Assembly (NCBI GenBank): GCA_030549795.1
Contig: JAUQQO010000009.1
Coordinates: 141,985-205,984 of the forward strand
From: Pseudomonadota bacterium
Lineage (GTDB): Bacteria > Pseudomonadota > Alphaproteobacteria > Geminicoccales > Geminicoccaceae
Direction of reading: 5' to 3'
DNA length: 64,000 bases
In this document: piece after piece, positions 56,680 to 64,000 of the stretch
Layout: every line of letters starts with the position of its first letter
How positions within the stretch are numbered: the first letter of the stretch is position 1
Notes under the pieces: model-generated
Told to the model about the DNA's origin: nothing
What the model saw: only the letters and a program-made list of their open reading frames with translations
The model's database searches: none
Program-made: the position numbers and the translations under genes

Positions 56680-56754
56680 TGGAGCGGGCGAAGGGATTCG
56701 AACCCTCGACCCCAACCTTGGCAAGGTTGTGCTCTACCCCTGAGCTACGCCCGC
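56680..56754 (-). tRNA. tRNA-Gly (anticodon GCC)
   Basis: A complete 75-nt cloverleaf including the encoded CCA. Acceptor GCGGGCG/CGCCCGC, D stem GCTC/GAGC, anticodon stem CAACC/GGTTG with loop TTGCCAA, T loop TTCGAAT. A weak promoter-like pair lies upstream on the minus strand (TTGCCA, 17 bp, TAAGTG at 56800-56772). Confidence 0.97.
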
Positions 56755-56841
56755 ATCAACGCGACATCGATCACTTAAGCGCCTGGCGCCGCCTTGGCAA
56801 GGGCGCGCGCGCCGAGCCTGCGACCGTCGGTGCCGTTCGGT

Positions 56842-57342
56842 TCATTCCCTAAGCGTCGCATCCAGATCCAATTCGAGCGGCACATGGCCCGTGGCGGCGA
56901 CGAAACGGCGAAGCCCGGCCGGTGTGATGGCTGTGGTCTGGGTGTTGACAAGGGGATGGAAGTTCAAAAGCGGCAAACTCATCATCTTGGTGTCCCATAC
57001 CGGCTTCACGCGATGCTCGCGGTCGTTGATGAGTGCAAAGGGCGTAACCGAACCCGGCTCCACCCCAAGAGCCTCGCGCAGACGCTCAGGAGAGGCGAAG
57101 CTCACCCGCGGCGCACCGATCAGCCGTGCAAGCGCGTTGACTTTGACCTTCTGACGATCGAGACAGGATACGAGCCAAAGACCGCCGGTGCGATCTTCTA
57201 GAAAGAGGTTCTTGGTATGGCCGCCCGGAAGATGCGCGGTATACTGTTGGGCCTCCTCCACCGTGAACACGGGAGGATGGGAATAGGTGGTGGTCTCGAT
57301 CCCAAGTTCGGCCAAAAAAGCCAAGAGCTCGTCTGGAGTCAT
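56842..57342 (-). CDS. YbaK/ProX-domain aminoacyl-tRNA deacylase (PrdX-like)
   Basis: 166 residues from ATG 57342; a GTG two codons earlier is an alternative, and the frame extending to 58398 is antisense to the oxidoreductase. Family segments are SHPPVFTVEEAQQYTAHLPG, GHTKNLFLEDRTGGLWLVSC, APRVSFASPERLREALGVEP and GSVTPFALINDREHRVKPVW. Proteins of the PrdX/ProXp-ala group hydrolyse mischarged Ala-tRNA(Pro). Activity here is inferred. It is divergent from the oxidoreductase across about 100 bp. Confidence 0.88.
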   Translation of the reverse strand: MTPDELLAFLAELGIETTTYSHPPVFTVEEAQQYTAHLPGGHTKNLFLEDRTGGLWLVSCLDRQKVKVNALARLIGAPRVSFASPERLREALGVEPGSVTPFALINDREHRVKPVWDTKMMSLPLLNFHPLVNTQTTAITPAGLRRFVAATGHVPLELDLDATLRE

Positions 57343-57441
57343 CGACACAGAAGCTCTCTCCTCTATTCCCCACCGAAGCCCACCACCTCTCTGGCCCGCA
57401 CCCCCATGGGTGAGGACGCAGGGCTCGGCTAAGCGACGTCG

Positions 57442-58860
57442 ATGGCCGAGCTGTTGACCCCCGATCTCTGCGTGATCGGCGGCGGCGCCGGAGGTTTGTC
57501 GGTCGCAGCCGGCGCCGTCCAGATGGGTGCTTCCGTCGTCCTCGTCGAGGCCAGGCGCCTGGGCGGCGATTGCCTCAATAGCGGCTGTGTTCCCTCCAAA
57601 GCGCTCATCGCCGCAGCGCGCGTCGCGCAAGCGCTGAATACCGCCGAGGGTTTCGGCATCCGCATCGGCACGCCCGAGATCGACTTCAAGGCGGTAATGG
57701 ACCATGTGCAGGCCGTGATCGAGACGATCGCGCGGCACGACAGCACGGCCCGTTTCGAAGGGCTCGGCGTCCGCCTCATCGAGGCCAAGGGACGCTTTGT
57801 GAACCGGCGCGAGGTCGAAGCCGGGGGTATGCGCATCCGCGCCCGGCGGTTCGTGATCGCCACTGGCTCGAGGCCCATCATCCCTCCCATCCCCGGTCTC
57901 GAAACCACCCCCTATCTCACGACCGACACGCTCTTCGGGCTCAGCGAGCGGCCAGACCAGCTTCTGATCATCGGCGCCGGAGCGGTCGGCGTCGAGCTTG
58001 CCCAAGCCTTTAGGCGGCTTGGCGTGCCGGTTACCCTTTTCGAGGCTGCCACCATGCTCGGCGAGGAAGAGCCGGAGCTCGTCGATGCGCTGCGTGCGCA
58101 GTTGCGCCGCGAAGGGATCGAAGTCTGGGAGCGCGTGCAGATCCGCAAGATTGAACCGGGTCCGACCGTGGTGTTCGCGAGCCCCCACGGTCGCGAAGAG
58201 CGGCGCGCCGGCACCCACCTGCTCCTCGCCACCGGCCGCCGTCCGACGGTCGAGGACCTGGGACTCGAGGCGGCGGGGATCCGTTTCAGCGAAGACGGTA
58301 TCGCGGTTGATCACCGGCTGCGCACCTCCAACCGTCGGGTCTTCGCGCTCGGCGACTGTACGGGTGGTCCTCAGTTTTCTCACCTCGCCGGCTGGCAAGC
58401 CGCTGCGGTCGTCCAGCAGATCCTATTCCGCTCGCCAGTGCGGGCGATCCCGCGCGCATTGCCGCGGGTCGTGTTCACCGACCCGGAGCTCGCGCGCGTC
58501 GGCCTCACCGTCGCCGAGGCGCGAGCACGCGGCATTTCCTTTCGCCTCGTGGAAGAGATGCTGTCGCAGAACCATCGAGCGTGCGCAGAACGTGTCCATC
58601 ACGGACGCATCCGCGTCCTCGTCTCTCCGTTCGGTCGCATTCTCGGCTGCTCGATCCTCGCACCCAACGCCAGCGAGCTGATCGTACCGTGGGTGCTCGC
58701 GATCGAGCGCCACTTGCCGCTTTCCGCGCTTGCCCGTTGTCTTATCCCGTACCCGACCTATTCCGAAATCAGTAAGCGCGCGGCGGGAAGCTTCTTTGCC
58801 TCCTTCCTTTTCTCGCAACCGACTCGCCGTCTCGTACGCCTGTTGGCAAGGCTCGGATGA
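57442..58860 (+). CDS. FAD-dependent pyridine nucleotide-disulfide oxidoreductase (MerA/LPD-like)
   Basis: 472 residues. FAD motif VIGGGAGGLSVAAGA, redox disulfide Cys44 and Cys49 in GGDCLNSGCVPSKAL, NAD motif IIGAGAVGVELAQAFRRLG, FALGDCTGG, and a C-terminal dimer domain. The partner-subunit base, His-x4-Glu in dihydrolipoamide dehydrogenase, is replaced: the segment reads PYPTYSE. It is therefore not a standard dihydrolipoamide dehydrogenase. Annotation as mercuric reductase would also be unsafe, as no mer genes or metal-binding domain are present. The gene is coupled by ATGA to a TVP38-type membrane protein. Confidence 0.9.
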   Translation: MAELLTPDLCVIGGGAGGLSVAAGAVQMGASVVLVEARRLGGDCLNSGCVPSKALIAAARVAQALNTAEGFGIRIGTPEIDFKAVMDHVQAVIETIARHDSTARFEGLGVRLIEAKGRFVNRREVEAGGMRIRARRFVIATGSRPIIPPIPGLETTPYLTTDTLFGLSERPDQLLIIGAGAVGVELAQAFRRLGVPVTLFEAATMLGEEEPELVDALRAQLRREGIEVWERVQIRKIEPGPTVVFASPHGREERRAGTHLLLATGRRPTVEDLGLEAAGIRFSEDGIAVDHRLRTSNRRVFALGDCTGGPQFSHLAGWQAAAVVQQILFRSPVRAIPRALPRVVFTDPELARVGLTVAEARARGISFRLVEEMLSQNHRACAERVHHGRIRVLVSPFGRILGCSILAPNASELIVPWVLAIERHLPLSALARCLIPYPTYSEISKRAAGSFFASFLFSQPTRRLVRLLARLG

Positions 58861-59594
58861 ACCACGATCTACATCGATCAAGACGACAGCGAACATTCGC
58901 TCTCTTGCTGTTGGTCTCGCTCTTGGCTTTTTCCTTAACTTTTATGCTTGTGGTCCAATCCGAACAAATCTTGAGTCTCGAGAGCCTAGCCCGCCACCGA
59001 GAATTCCTTATCGGCTTTGTCGCTGAACGTCCTTTTCTCGCCAGCGCCGCCTTCTTTGTGCTCTATGTGGCCACAACCGCGCTCTCGATCCCGGGTGCGA
59101 GTGTCCTTTCGCTGAGCGGGGGGTTTCTGTTCGGCGTAGCGCTTGCGACCCCGCTTGTGGTCAGCGGTGCTACGATTGGGGCAGTGATCGTCTTTTCCCT
59201 CGCCCGCACCGTGCTTGCGGCGACGCTTCAAGCGCGCGCCGGCGACCGCTTCGTGCGCCTCGCTCACGCGTTTCGCAACGATGCGTTCGCCTATCTGCTC
59301 GCTCTGCGCCTGGTTCCCCTCTTTCCCTTTTGGCTTGTCAACCTCGTGCCGGCTCTGCTCGGAGTGCGCCTTGTTCCCTTTGCTGCTGCGACCGCGATCG
59401 GCGTCCTTCCCGGCGCGCTCGTCTACACGAGCGTGGGAGCTGGTCTCGGCGCTATCCTCGAGCGAAAAGAGCCGCTCGCTTTCAGCCTCTTGCTTGAGCC
59501 GTCGCTTTTGATCCCTCTTTTGGGCCTTGCCGCGCTCGCCCTTGCGCCCGCGATCTGGCGACGGCTCGGGGCTCGAACACTCATCAATGAGTAA
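58857..59594 (+). CDS. TVP38/TMEM64 (DedA/SNARE-associated) membrane protein
   Basis: 245 residues with several membrane helices: TFALLLLVSLLAFSLTFMLV, ASAAFFVLYVATTALSIPGA, and a terminal LIPLLGLAALALAPAIW. The family signature surrounds SIPGASVLSLSGGFLFGVAL and ALRLVPLFPFWLVNLVPALL. TVP38/VTT proteins are putative lipid scramblases or transporters. The ATG overlaps the oxidoreductase stop (ATGA), and fused forms of these two proteins are known elsewhere, so they probably work together. Confidence 0.9.
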   Translation: MNHDLHRSRRQRTFALLLLVSLLAFSLTFMLVVQSEQILSLESLARHREFLIGFVAERPFLASAAFFVLYVATTALSIPGASVLSLSGGFLFGVALATPLVVSGATIGAVIVFSLARTVLAATLQARAGDRFVRLAHAFRNDAFAYLLALRLVPLFPFWLVNLVPALLGVRLVPFAAATAIGVLPGALVYTSVGAGLGAILERKEPLAFSLLLEPSLLIPLLGLAALALAPAIWRRLGARTLINE

Positions 59595-59643
59595 GAGTCC
59601 GATCGCTGCGCGTTACGGCACGCACAACCATCACGAGCACCGC

Positions 59644-60600
59644 TTAACCCTCAAGGAGGCGACCCATCGTCAAGAACTTCTTGCGGCGTCCTTCCCGCAA
59701 CTCGTGCCCGTCTTTGCCGACGAGCTCGGCCAGATGCCGATCGATCGCTTCACCTACCGCACGAATGGTTGTCTGACGCGCGCGATGGGCTCCGCCTAAG
59801 GGTTCGGCGATGATTTCATCGACGAGGCCGAGTTGGGAAAGATCTTGCGCCGTAAACCGGAGTGCCTCAGCCGCTTCGGGGGCCTTCTCTGCGGCTCGCC
59901 AGAGGATCGCCGCACAACCTTCCGGAGAGATCACGGAATAAATACTGTGCTCGAGCATAAGGACGCGATCGCCCGCGGCCAGCGCGATCGCCCCTCCTGA
60001 ACCACCCTCTCCAACGATCACGGCGACGATGGGCACGGTGAGCTCGAGGCAACACGCAAGTGATTGCGCGATGGCTTCGGCCTGTCCGCGCTCTTCGGCA
60101 TCGACACCGGGATGTGCACCGGGGGTGTCAACAAACGTGACGACAGGTAAGCGGAAGCGTTCGGCCAAGCGCATGAGTCGAACCGCTTTGCGGTAACCCT
60201 CCGGCCGCGCCATCCCGAAATTGTGTTTGACTCGCTCTTCCAGGTTGTTCCCCTTTTCGTGTCCCAAGAGGAGGATCGAGCGCCCGCGAAAGCGCGCAAG
60301 CCCGCCTTGGATCGCGGCGTCGTCGGCGAAACAACGATCGCCTGCAAGGGGGACGTATTCTTCGACCAATTCCGCGACATAGTCTTTGAAGTGCGGCCGG
60401 TCGGGATGACGGGCGACCTGTGCCTTCTGCCAGGGGGTGAGCTTGGCGTAAGTCTGTGCCAACAGCTTGACCGCCTGGGCCTCAAGCCGCGCGATTTCTT
60501 CCGACAGATCGAGCTCGCTACCCTCTTGCAGATGGCGCAGCTCTTTGATCTTAACCTCGAGTTCCGCGATCGGCCTTTCGAATTCGAGAAGCGTGCTCAT
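59644..60600 (-). CDS. accA: Acetyl-CoA carboxylase carboxyltransferase subunit alpha
   Basis: 318 residues. It starts with the typical [18 protein letters not shown], continues with [20 protein letters not shown], and has the crotonase-like oxyanion region [20 protein letters not shown] and [20 protein letters not shown]. With AccD it transfers CO2 from biotin to acetyl-CoA to make malonyl-CoA. accD is not nearby. SD is weak. Confidence 0.96.
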   Translation of the reverse strand: MSTLLEFERPIAELEVKIKELRHLQEGSELDLSEEIARLEAQAVKLLAQTYAKLTPWQKAQVARHPDRPHFKDYVAELVEEYVPLAGDRCFADDAAIQGGLARFRGRSILLLGHEKGNNLEERVKHNFGMARPEGYRKAVRLMRLAERFRLPVVTFVDTPGAHPGVDAEERGQAEAIAQSLACCLELTVPIVAVIVGEGGSGGAIALAAGDRVLMLEHSIYSVISPEGCAAILWRAAEKAPEAAEALRFTAQDLSQLGLVDEIIAEPLGGAHRARQTTIRAVGEAIDRHLAELVGKDGHELREGRRKKFLTMGRLLEG

Positions 60601-60702
60601 CCGATTAAGAACGGCTCCCTCAGCGCGCGGCGCTTGTGCGGGCGCGAAGGGTTCCTGTCAACGCGCACGATGCGGTTGTCCGTTTCGGAAAAGCCGCGCC
60701 GC

Positions 60703-61506
60703 TTAGACGATGTCTTCGATGCGCCCGGAGAAATCGGGCGAACAGAAGGGACCGCCGATGAAGAGCTCGTCGATAAGGTTCGGGCTTTTGATCCCCTCGA
60801 GCTGAGCCGCCCATATCTCGGCGTTGTCGATCGGACGATACCCCAGCCGTTCGGCGTTGCTGTTGTCCCAGAAGCTTCGCGTATTGGCAGAGACCCCGTA
60901 CACGATCTCGTAACGATACCAGGCACTCAACCCGACATCGACGAGATGACAGAAGTCACGATACGACTGCCAAGTTGAAAGCTGTCGCTCGTCGACCGGC
61001 TGCTCACGGCAGCTCCCAATGCGCATGCAGAACACGCGCAGACCATGCTTGTTCGCATAGTAGAGCCCTAAGATCTCCCCGAACGCTTTCGACACACCAT
61101 AGCGCGAATCCGGCTTGGGTGGTGCGGTGTGGTCGGTGCGCGGCCAGCGTCGATGGAAACCCACCGCGTGATTGGACGAGGCGAACAGAACCCGCTCGGT
61201 GCCGGCCTTGCGCGCCGCTTCGAAGAGATTGATACATCCGACGATGTTGGCGCGCAGGATCTGTTCCCAAGTACCCTCTACCGAATGACCGCCCAAGTGT
61301 ACGACCGCATCAATACCCTTAAGCAGCCGCATCATCGCCTCGGCGTCCGCGAGATCGGCCGGGATCACCTCCTCACCCGCTGCGGCCGGCTCCATCGGTG
61401 CGATGTCGGAGAGCCGCACGAGGGCATAGCGACCCCGCAAGTGCCTGCGCAGGACGCGCCCGAGCGCTCCCGCCGCGCCGGTGATCAGCACGCGTTCGAT
61501 GGTCAA
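60703..61506 (-). CDS. udh: Uronate dehydrogenase (NAD-dependent, SDR-like)
   Basis: 267 residues from TTG 61506, with AGGAGG 7 nt upstream. The Rossmann motif ITGAAGALGRVLRRHL, FASSNHAVGFHRR with the catalytic Ser, and YGVSKAFGEILGLYYANKHG with Tyr-Lys, plus MRIGSCREQPVDERQLSTW, match bacterial Udh. Udh oxidises glucuronate or galacturonate to the aldarolactone. No other uronate genes are adjacent, so related sugar epimerase activity remains possible. It is divergent from the FNR-linked stress protein. Confidence 0.87.
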   Translation of the reverse strand: MTIERVLITGAAGALGRVLRRHLRGRYALVRLSDIAPMEPAAAGEEVIPADLADAEAMMRLLKGIDAVVHLGGHSVEGTWEQILRANIVGCINLFEAARKAGTERVLFASSNHAVGFHRRWPRTDHTAPPKPDSRYGVSKAFGEILGLYYANKHGLRVFCMRIGSCREQPVDERQLSTWQSYRDFCHLVDVGLSAWYRYEIVYGVSANTRSFWDNSNAERLGYRPIDNAEIWAAQLEGIKSPNLIDELFIGGPFCSPDFSGRIEDIV

Positions 61507-61524
61507 GAGAGCCTCCTCCCGCTA

Positions 61525-61543
61525 GCTTGACGACGGTTCAAGC
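61525..61543. promoter_or_regulatory. Inverted repeat upstream of udh
   Basis: GCTTGA (61525-61530), 7 nt, TCAAGC (61538-61543). It lies just upstream of the udh SD. It could be an operator for udh or an mRNA hairpin. The spacing is one base too long for an FNR site. Confidence 0.4.
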
Positions 61544-61578
61544 ACGAACCGAGCGAGAGGGCAAAGAGCGGTCGGGGT

Positions 61579-61592
61579 TTGACCTGGATCAA
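61579..61592 (+). promoter_or_regulatory. FNR/CRP-family binding site
   Basis: TTGACCTGGATCAA matches the FNR-type consensus TTGAY-N4-RTCAA in every conserved position. Its centre (61585.5) is about 41.5 bases before 61627; TAACAG (61615-61620) or TAGGCT (61610-61615) could act as the -10. This geometry fits class II activation of the gene at 61650. Confidence 0.7.
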
Positions 61593-61649
61593 CGCACACA
61601 CGAAGCCGCTAGGCTAACAGGCGCAAACAGCGAGCAAAAGGTGCCGGAG

Positions 61650-62195
61650 ATGACGGGCAAGACGGTCCGCGAAGCGGTGGCGGTGTTCCACGATTGGAGC
61701 TCGCTCGAGGCGGCGGTGGACGAGCTGAGAGAAGCTGGTTTTCCTAAAGACGCCATCAGCCTCCTCGCAAGCCAACACACGGTCGAGAAAAAACTCGGAC
61801 ACGTCTATCAAAGAGTAGAAGAGCTCGAGGACGATCCGCGCGCGCCGCGCACCCGCTTCGTCTCCGCAAAGCAGATCGGTCGGCGCGAGGATATGGTGAT
61901 CTCCTCGCTGACGGTGCTGCCGACGTTGATTGCTGCCGGCGTCGTGGTGGCATCAGCAGGTGCGGTGGCGGCGGCGATCGCGGGCACCGCGCTCGTCGGC
62001 GCCACGCTCGGCACCATTCTCGCGCGCTGGATGGACAAGCGACACGCGGAGTGGTTGCAGGAGCAGCTTGAGAAGGGCGGCATCCTCTTGTGGGTACGCA
62101 CGCCCGACGAATGGTCCGAGCGCAAGGCGATCGAGATCTTAACTCAACACGCCGCGCACGACGTGCACATCCACGAGATCCCGGCGCCTTCCTGA
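61650..62195 (+). CDS. Uncharacterised membrane protein, general-stress-protein-like
   Basis: 181 residues from ATG 61650; GTG 61641 is an alternative. The N-terminal segment AVAVFHDWSSLEAAVDELRE and AGFPKDAISLLAS resembles the YflT/GSP17M stress fold. A central small-residue-rich hydrophobic stretch (about 92-128, LIAAGVVVASAGAVAAAIAG) is glycine-zipper-like. The C-terminus ILLWVRTPDEWSERKAIEIL repeats the first fold's flavour and ends HDVHIHEIP. It is likely an inner membrane protein. An FNR-type site upstream suggests induction under low oxygen. The function is unknown. Confidence 0.8.
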   Translation: MTGKTVREAVAVFHDWSSLEAAVDELREAGFPKDAISLLASQHTVEKKLGHVYQRVEELEDDPRAPRTRFVSAKQIGRREDMVISSLTVLPTLIAAGVVVASAGAVAAAIAGTALVGATLGTILARWMDKRHAEWLQEQLEKGGILLWVRTPDEWSERKAIEILTQHAAHDVHIHEIPAPS

Positions 62196-62294
62196 ACACC
62201 GGGCGCAGCCCAAGCCTTAAGACGCCTCCTCTCATCCTGGAACGGCGGGGCGCGACCTCGATCCTGCGCCGAGGTTGAGCATCTGCCGGCACTT

Positions 62295-62471
62295 TTGGTG
62301 GCCCGGCCAAGCGGAAAGGATCTCCGGCTGGTGCTGCGCGGGCTGGAAGGCTTTCGGCTTGAGCTACCGCAAACGCGAGTAGCATCGGGATGCCCCGCGC
62401 CGCTCTCTGCCGGATCGACAGCACGGGCCCGTCTGGTTCTCGTTCCCTTCGACTTCTACGCGTTGCCCTAA
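62295..62471 (+). CDS. Possible small ORF between stress protein and EEP gene
   Basis: A 58-codon frame from TTG 62295 (or GTG 62298) to TAA 62469-62471 lies in the same frame as the stress-protein gene, after its stop. The translation LVARPSGKDLRLVLRGLEGF and ARARLVLVPFDFYALP looks protein-like, but no family is recognised. The stop is 4 bp from the convergent EEP stop. There is no clear SD. The rest of the 280-bp gap shows nothing else. Confidence 0.25.
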   Translation: MVARPSGKDLRLVLRGLEGFRLELPQTRVASGCPAPLSAGSTARARLVLVPFDFYALP

Positions 62472-62475
62472 GAGG

Positions 62476-63465
62476 CTACGGGAACTCGAAGCACGCGACG
62501 ATCGGCGCGTGATAGCTCTCGGTGGCGCGCTCGACGCGCTCGGAAGGTGCGAGCTCGTCGTCGAGGGTTTCGTTGTGGACCTCGAGCCCCCGGAAATAGG
62601 CGAGAAGCGGCCGCGAGACGAGGATGTGGTCGAGCTCGAGCTTGCGGCCGTGGTGAATGGCCGTGAAACGGCGGTCTTCGGGCAGCGATCGGCCTGTTGG
62701 TACGAGTGAGCGCACCGCGAGCTCTCCATTTCCGGTATCTGACGTCTCGGCGCAGAGGATGCGCACGGGCGTCTCGCGATCCTGGCTATTGAAGTCGCCG
62801 GCGACCGCAATCAGAGGATCGGGCTCTGCGGCGAACAACGCTTCGAGCTCGAGGCGCACCTCGAGGGCCTGGGCGGCCCGTTGGACGGCAGCGAGAAAGA
62901 AGCCTTCTGCCCAGCCGGCGACCGAAGCCCAAGCGAAGGGTCCGAGTTTTTGACCCGGAACGAAGGACGCGAGCGGGGCCTTAAGATGTATGTTGACGAC
63001 GTGGAGCAATCGCCCGCCGGGGAGTTCGATGCTGACGAACAGGGCCGGTCGTTCGAACCGGCACAATACCTCGGCTGGCTCGGGCAGAGCGGTCGAGAGC
63101 TTAAACGGGATCGGAGCGACGCGCTCGTGTCTGAGCTCCCGCGCGGCGCGGATGGGAAAGCGCGAGAGCACGGCGAGATTGTGCACATCAGCCACCCACC
63201 CTTCCTCACCGTGCACACCGGGCGAGCGCGTGCTCGCGAGCGCGAAGCCGGCGTAAGGCGTGCCCGCGATCAAAGCTTCGAGAGCCAACAGGCGCCGCGG
63301 CCCACCCTCGGGTGGCCGGGCGCCATGGAGCTCTTGCAGGCAAAGGACATCGGCGTTCAACCGCAACAGTTGCGGTCGCAAGACCGCCAGGCGCTGCCCG
63401 AGCGTCACTTCGCCGGGACGCCCGCCGAAGTTCTCGAGGTTGAAGCTCGCGAGCCGCAGTTCCAC
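62476..63465 (-). CDS. Endonuclease/exonuclease/phosphatase (EEP) family protein
   Basis: 329 residues from GTG 63465, with GGAAGGA about 10 nt upstream; TTG 63498 is the alternative. Motifs: LASFNLENFGG, VLCLQELHGA with the metal Glu, HVVNIHLKAPL, IAVAGDFNSQDRETP and LELDHILVSRPL, then SYHAPIVACFEF with the final His. The fold covers DNases, lipid phosphodiesterases and others; the substrate is unknown. No signal peptide is seen with this start. Confidence 0.88.
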   Translation of the reverse strand: MELRLASFNLENFGGRPGEVTLGQRLAVLRPQLLRLNADVLCLQELHGARPPEGGPRRLLALEALIAGTPYAGFALASTRSPGVHGEEGWVADVHNLAVLSRFPIRAARELRHERVAPIPFKLSTALPEPAEVLCRFERPALFVSIELPGGRLLHVVNIHLKAPLASFVPGQKLGPFAWASVAGWAEGFFLAAVQRAAQALEVRLELEALFAAEPDPLIAVAGDFNSQDRETPVRILCAETSDTGNGELAVRSLVPTGRSLPEDRRFTAIHHGRKLELDHILVSRPLLAYFRGLEVHNETLDDELAPSERVERATESYHAPIVACFEFP

Positions 63466-64000
63466 CGCGGTTGGTCCTTCCTGCCCGTGAACACGCAAAA
63501 AATTAGTTCAAAAGAGCGGGTGTAATCGGAGCAAGCGCTCGCCGCGCGCTGCGCAGCGCCAAGACGCGGTTCGTTTCTCGGCTCCCTCGATCCTCGCCGC
63601 CGCCAAAAGGCCGAAGGCTGCATTTGTTCCATCTGAGCATGGGCGCACCCAGCAGCGCCAACCGGAGCGGGCAACCGAGCCCGCGCGGCATCGACAACCC
63701 CGGCGCCGAGTGCACGCGGCAAGGCCCTGGTGTTGCAGGGGGCGCGCTTGCGCGAGCTGTCGGCGCGGTCGCGCGCGTGGCATTGCTGGTGCACCGAAGC
63801 GAGCGGTTTTAGCTCGCGATCGAAGAGGACGGCGGGCGTTGGTCGTGCTGTTATCGATCGCGACGAGCTGAGGCTTCCCGTGCACCGTGCGCTCCGCCTG
63901 CGCTTCGATAAACCAAAGCTAGATCCTTAAAAGAGCTACGCAAGGCGCGCTTTGCGGCTCCCTTCCGATCCCACACTGAGCAGTGTATAAGAAGGCAAAA
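63466..64000. other. Gene-free end of window
   Basis: No frame here resembles a known protein. It contains the upstream region of the EEP gene. A small hairpin lies at 63799-63817 (GCGAGC, 7-nt loop, GCTCGC). The promoter-like sequence at the end points out of the window. Confidence 0.5.
63963..63991 (+). promoter_or_regulatory. Candidate promoter overlapped by an operator-like palindrome
   Basis: TTCCGA (63963-63968), 17 bp, TATAAG (63986-63991). The inverted repeat ACACTG-AG-CAGTGT (63973-63986) fills the spacer and touches the -10, where a repressor would bind. The regulated gene would lie beyond the window. Confidence 0.4.

Noticed and set aside
56772..56800. Promoter for tRNA-Gly (TTGCCA, 17 bp, TAAGTG)
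   Set aside because: The -35 is fair but the -10 matches consensus in only two positions, so it is noted under the tRNA and not listed as a feature.
57343..58398. N-terminal extension of the deacylase frame, antisense to the oxidoreductase
   Set aside because: The YbaK-type domain begins at 57342. The extension has no motif and opposes a clear gene.
63508..63930. Several short open frames at the right end
   Set aside because: Low-complexity Arg/Ala translations on both strands, none with an SD or family resemblance.
1..64000. CRISPR arrays, insertion sequences, prophage or integrase genes
   Set aside because: I looked for regularly spaced repeats, transposase or integrase motifs and tRNA-flanking direct repeats and saw none. 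Both tRNA genes have intact, unduplicated 3' ends in this window.

Overview
The window reads as one continuous stretch of chromosome from a GC-rich alphaproteobacterium, most likely of the Rhodospirillales in the broad sense. The evidence is the combination of a bifunctional RelA/SpoT enzyme next to rpoZ, a class I lysyl-tRNA synthetase, the BamE / cytochrome bc1 chaperone / DUF177 / plsX / fabH / ihfA / MerR block, an alphaproteobacterial LexA with its GAAC-N7-GAAC operator, and the trpGDC-moaC-moeA-lexA run. This placement is inference from gene content. I see no insertion sequence, prophage, integrase or CRISPR array. GTG and TTG starts are frequent, and many neighbouring genes share 4-base start/stop overlaps.

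Layout. 1-9.8 kb (mostly minus): partial comM, rsh, rpoZ, divergent NYN-domain gene, a structured gene-free stretch, an alpha/beta hydrolase, motB-motA, smpB-dapA. 10-16 kb (plus): lytic transglycosylase, a PLP-dependent threonine dehydratase and a K+-independent membrane pyrophosphatase closed by a strong terminator, then bamE on the minus strand. 16-20.4 kb (plus): cytochrome bc1 chaperone, DUF177, plsX, fabH, ihfA, MerR, tRNA-Pro(GGG). 20.4-25.5 kb: malonyl-CoA decarboxylase, a Sel1-repeat protein, a divergent TAXI solute receptor with a c-type cytochrome, an SDR enzyme and a cupin. 25.5-30.5 kb (minus): gspC-G-H-I-J-K-L-M of a type II secretion system, without the secretin, ATPase or GspF. 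30.7-33.5 kb (plus): RraA/HMG-aldolase-like enzyme, Sel1 protein, glyA. 34.9-39.8 kb (plus): trpG-trpD-trpC-moaC-moeA-lexA. 40.7-45 kb: recD2, inositol-phosphatase family protein and a diguanylate cyclase, facing sufE. 45.7-50.4 kb (minus): photolyase and the ligase-associated helicase/PdeM pair. 50.5-56.6 kb (plus): argC, gamma carbonic anhydrase, class I lysyl-tRNA synthetase, rsmB, purH. 56.7-64 kb: tRNA-Gly(GCC), an Ala-tRNA(Pro) deacylase-type protein, an FAD disulfide oxidoreductase with a TVP38-type membrane protein, accA, uronate dehydrogenase, a membrane stress-type protein behind an FNR-type site, and a secreted or cytosolic EEP-family hydrolase.

Most of the window is housekeeping. 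DNA repair is over-represented (LexA, RecD2, photolyase, ligase-associated helicase and PdeM, ComM). The least explained parts are: the orphan TAXI receptor/cytochrome c pair; the FNR-type site in front of an uncharacterised membrane protein; the oxidoreductase/TVP38 pair whose catalytic His is replaced; a perfect 10-bp hairpin in front of rsh; and a cluster of inverted repeats in the gap at 4919-5482.
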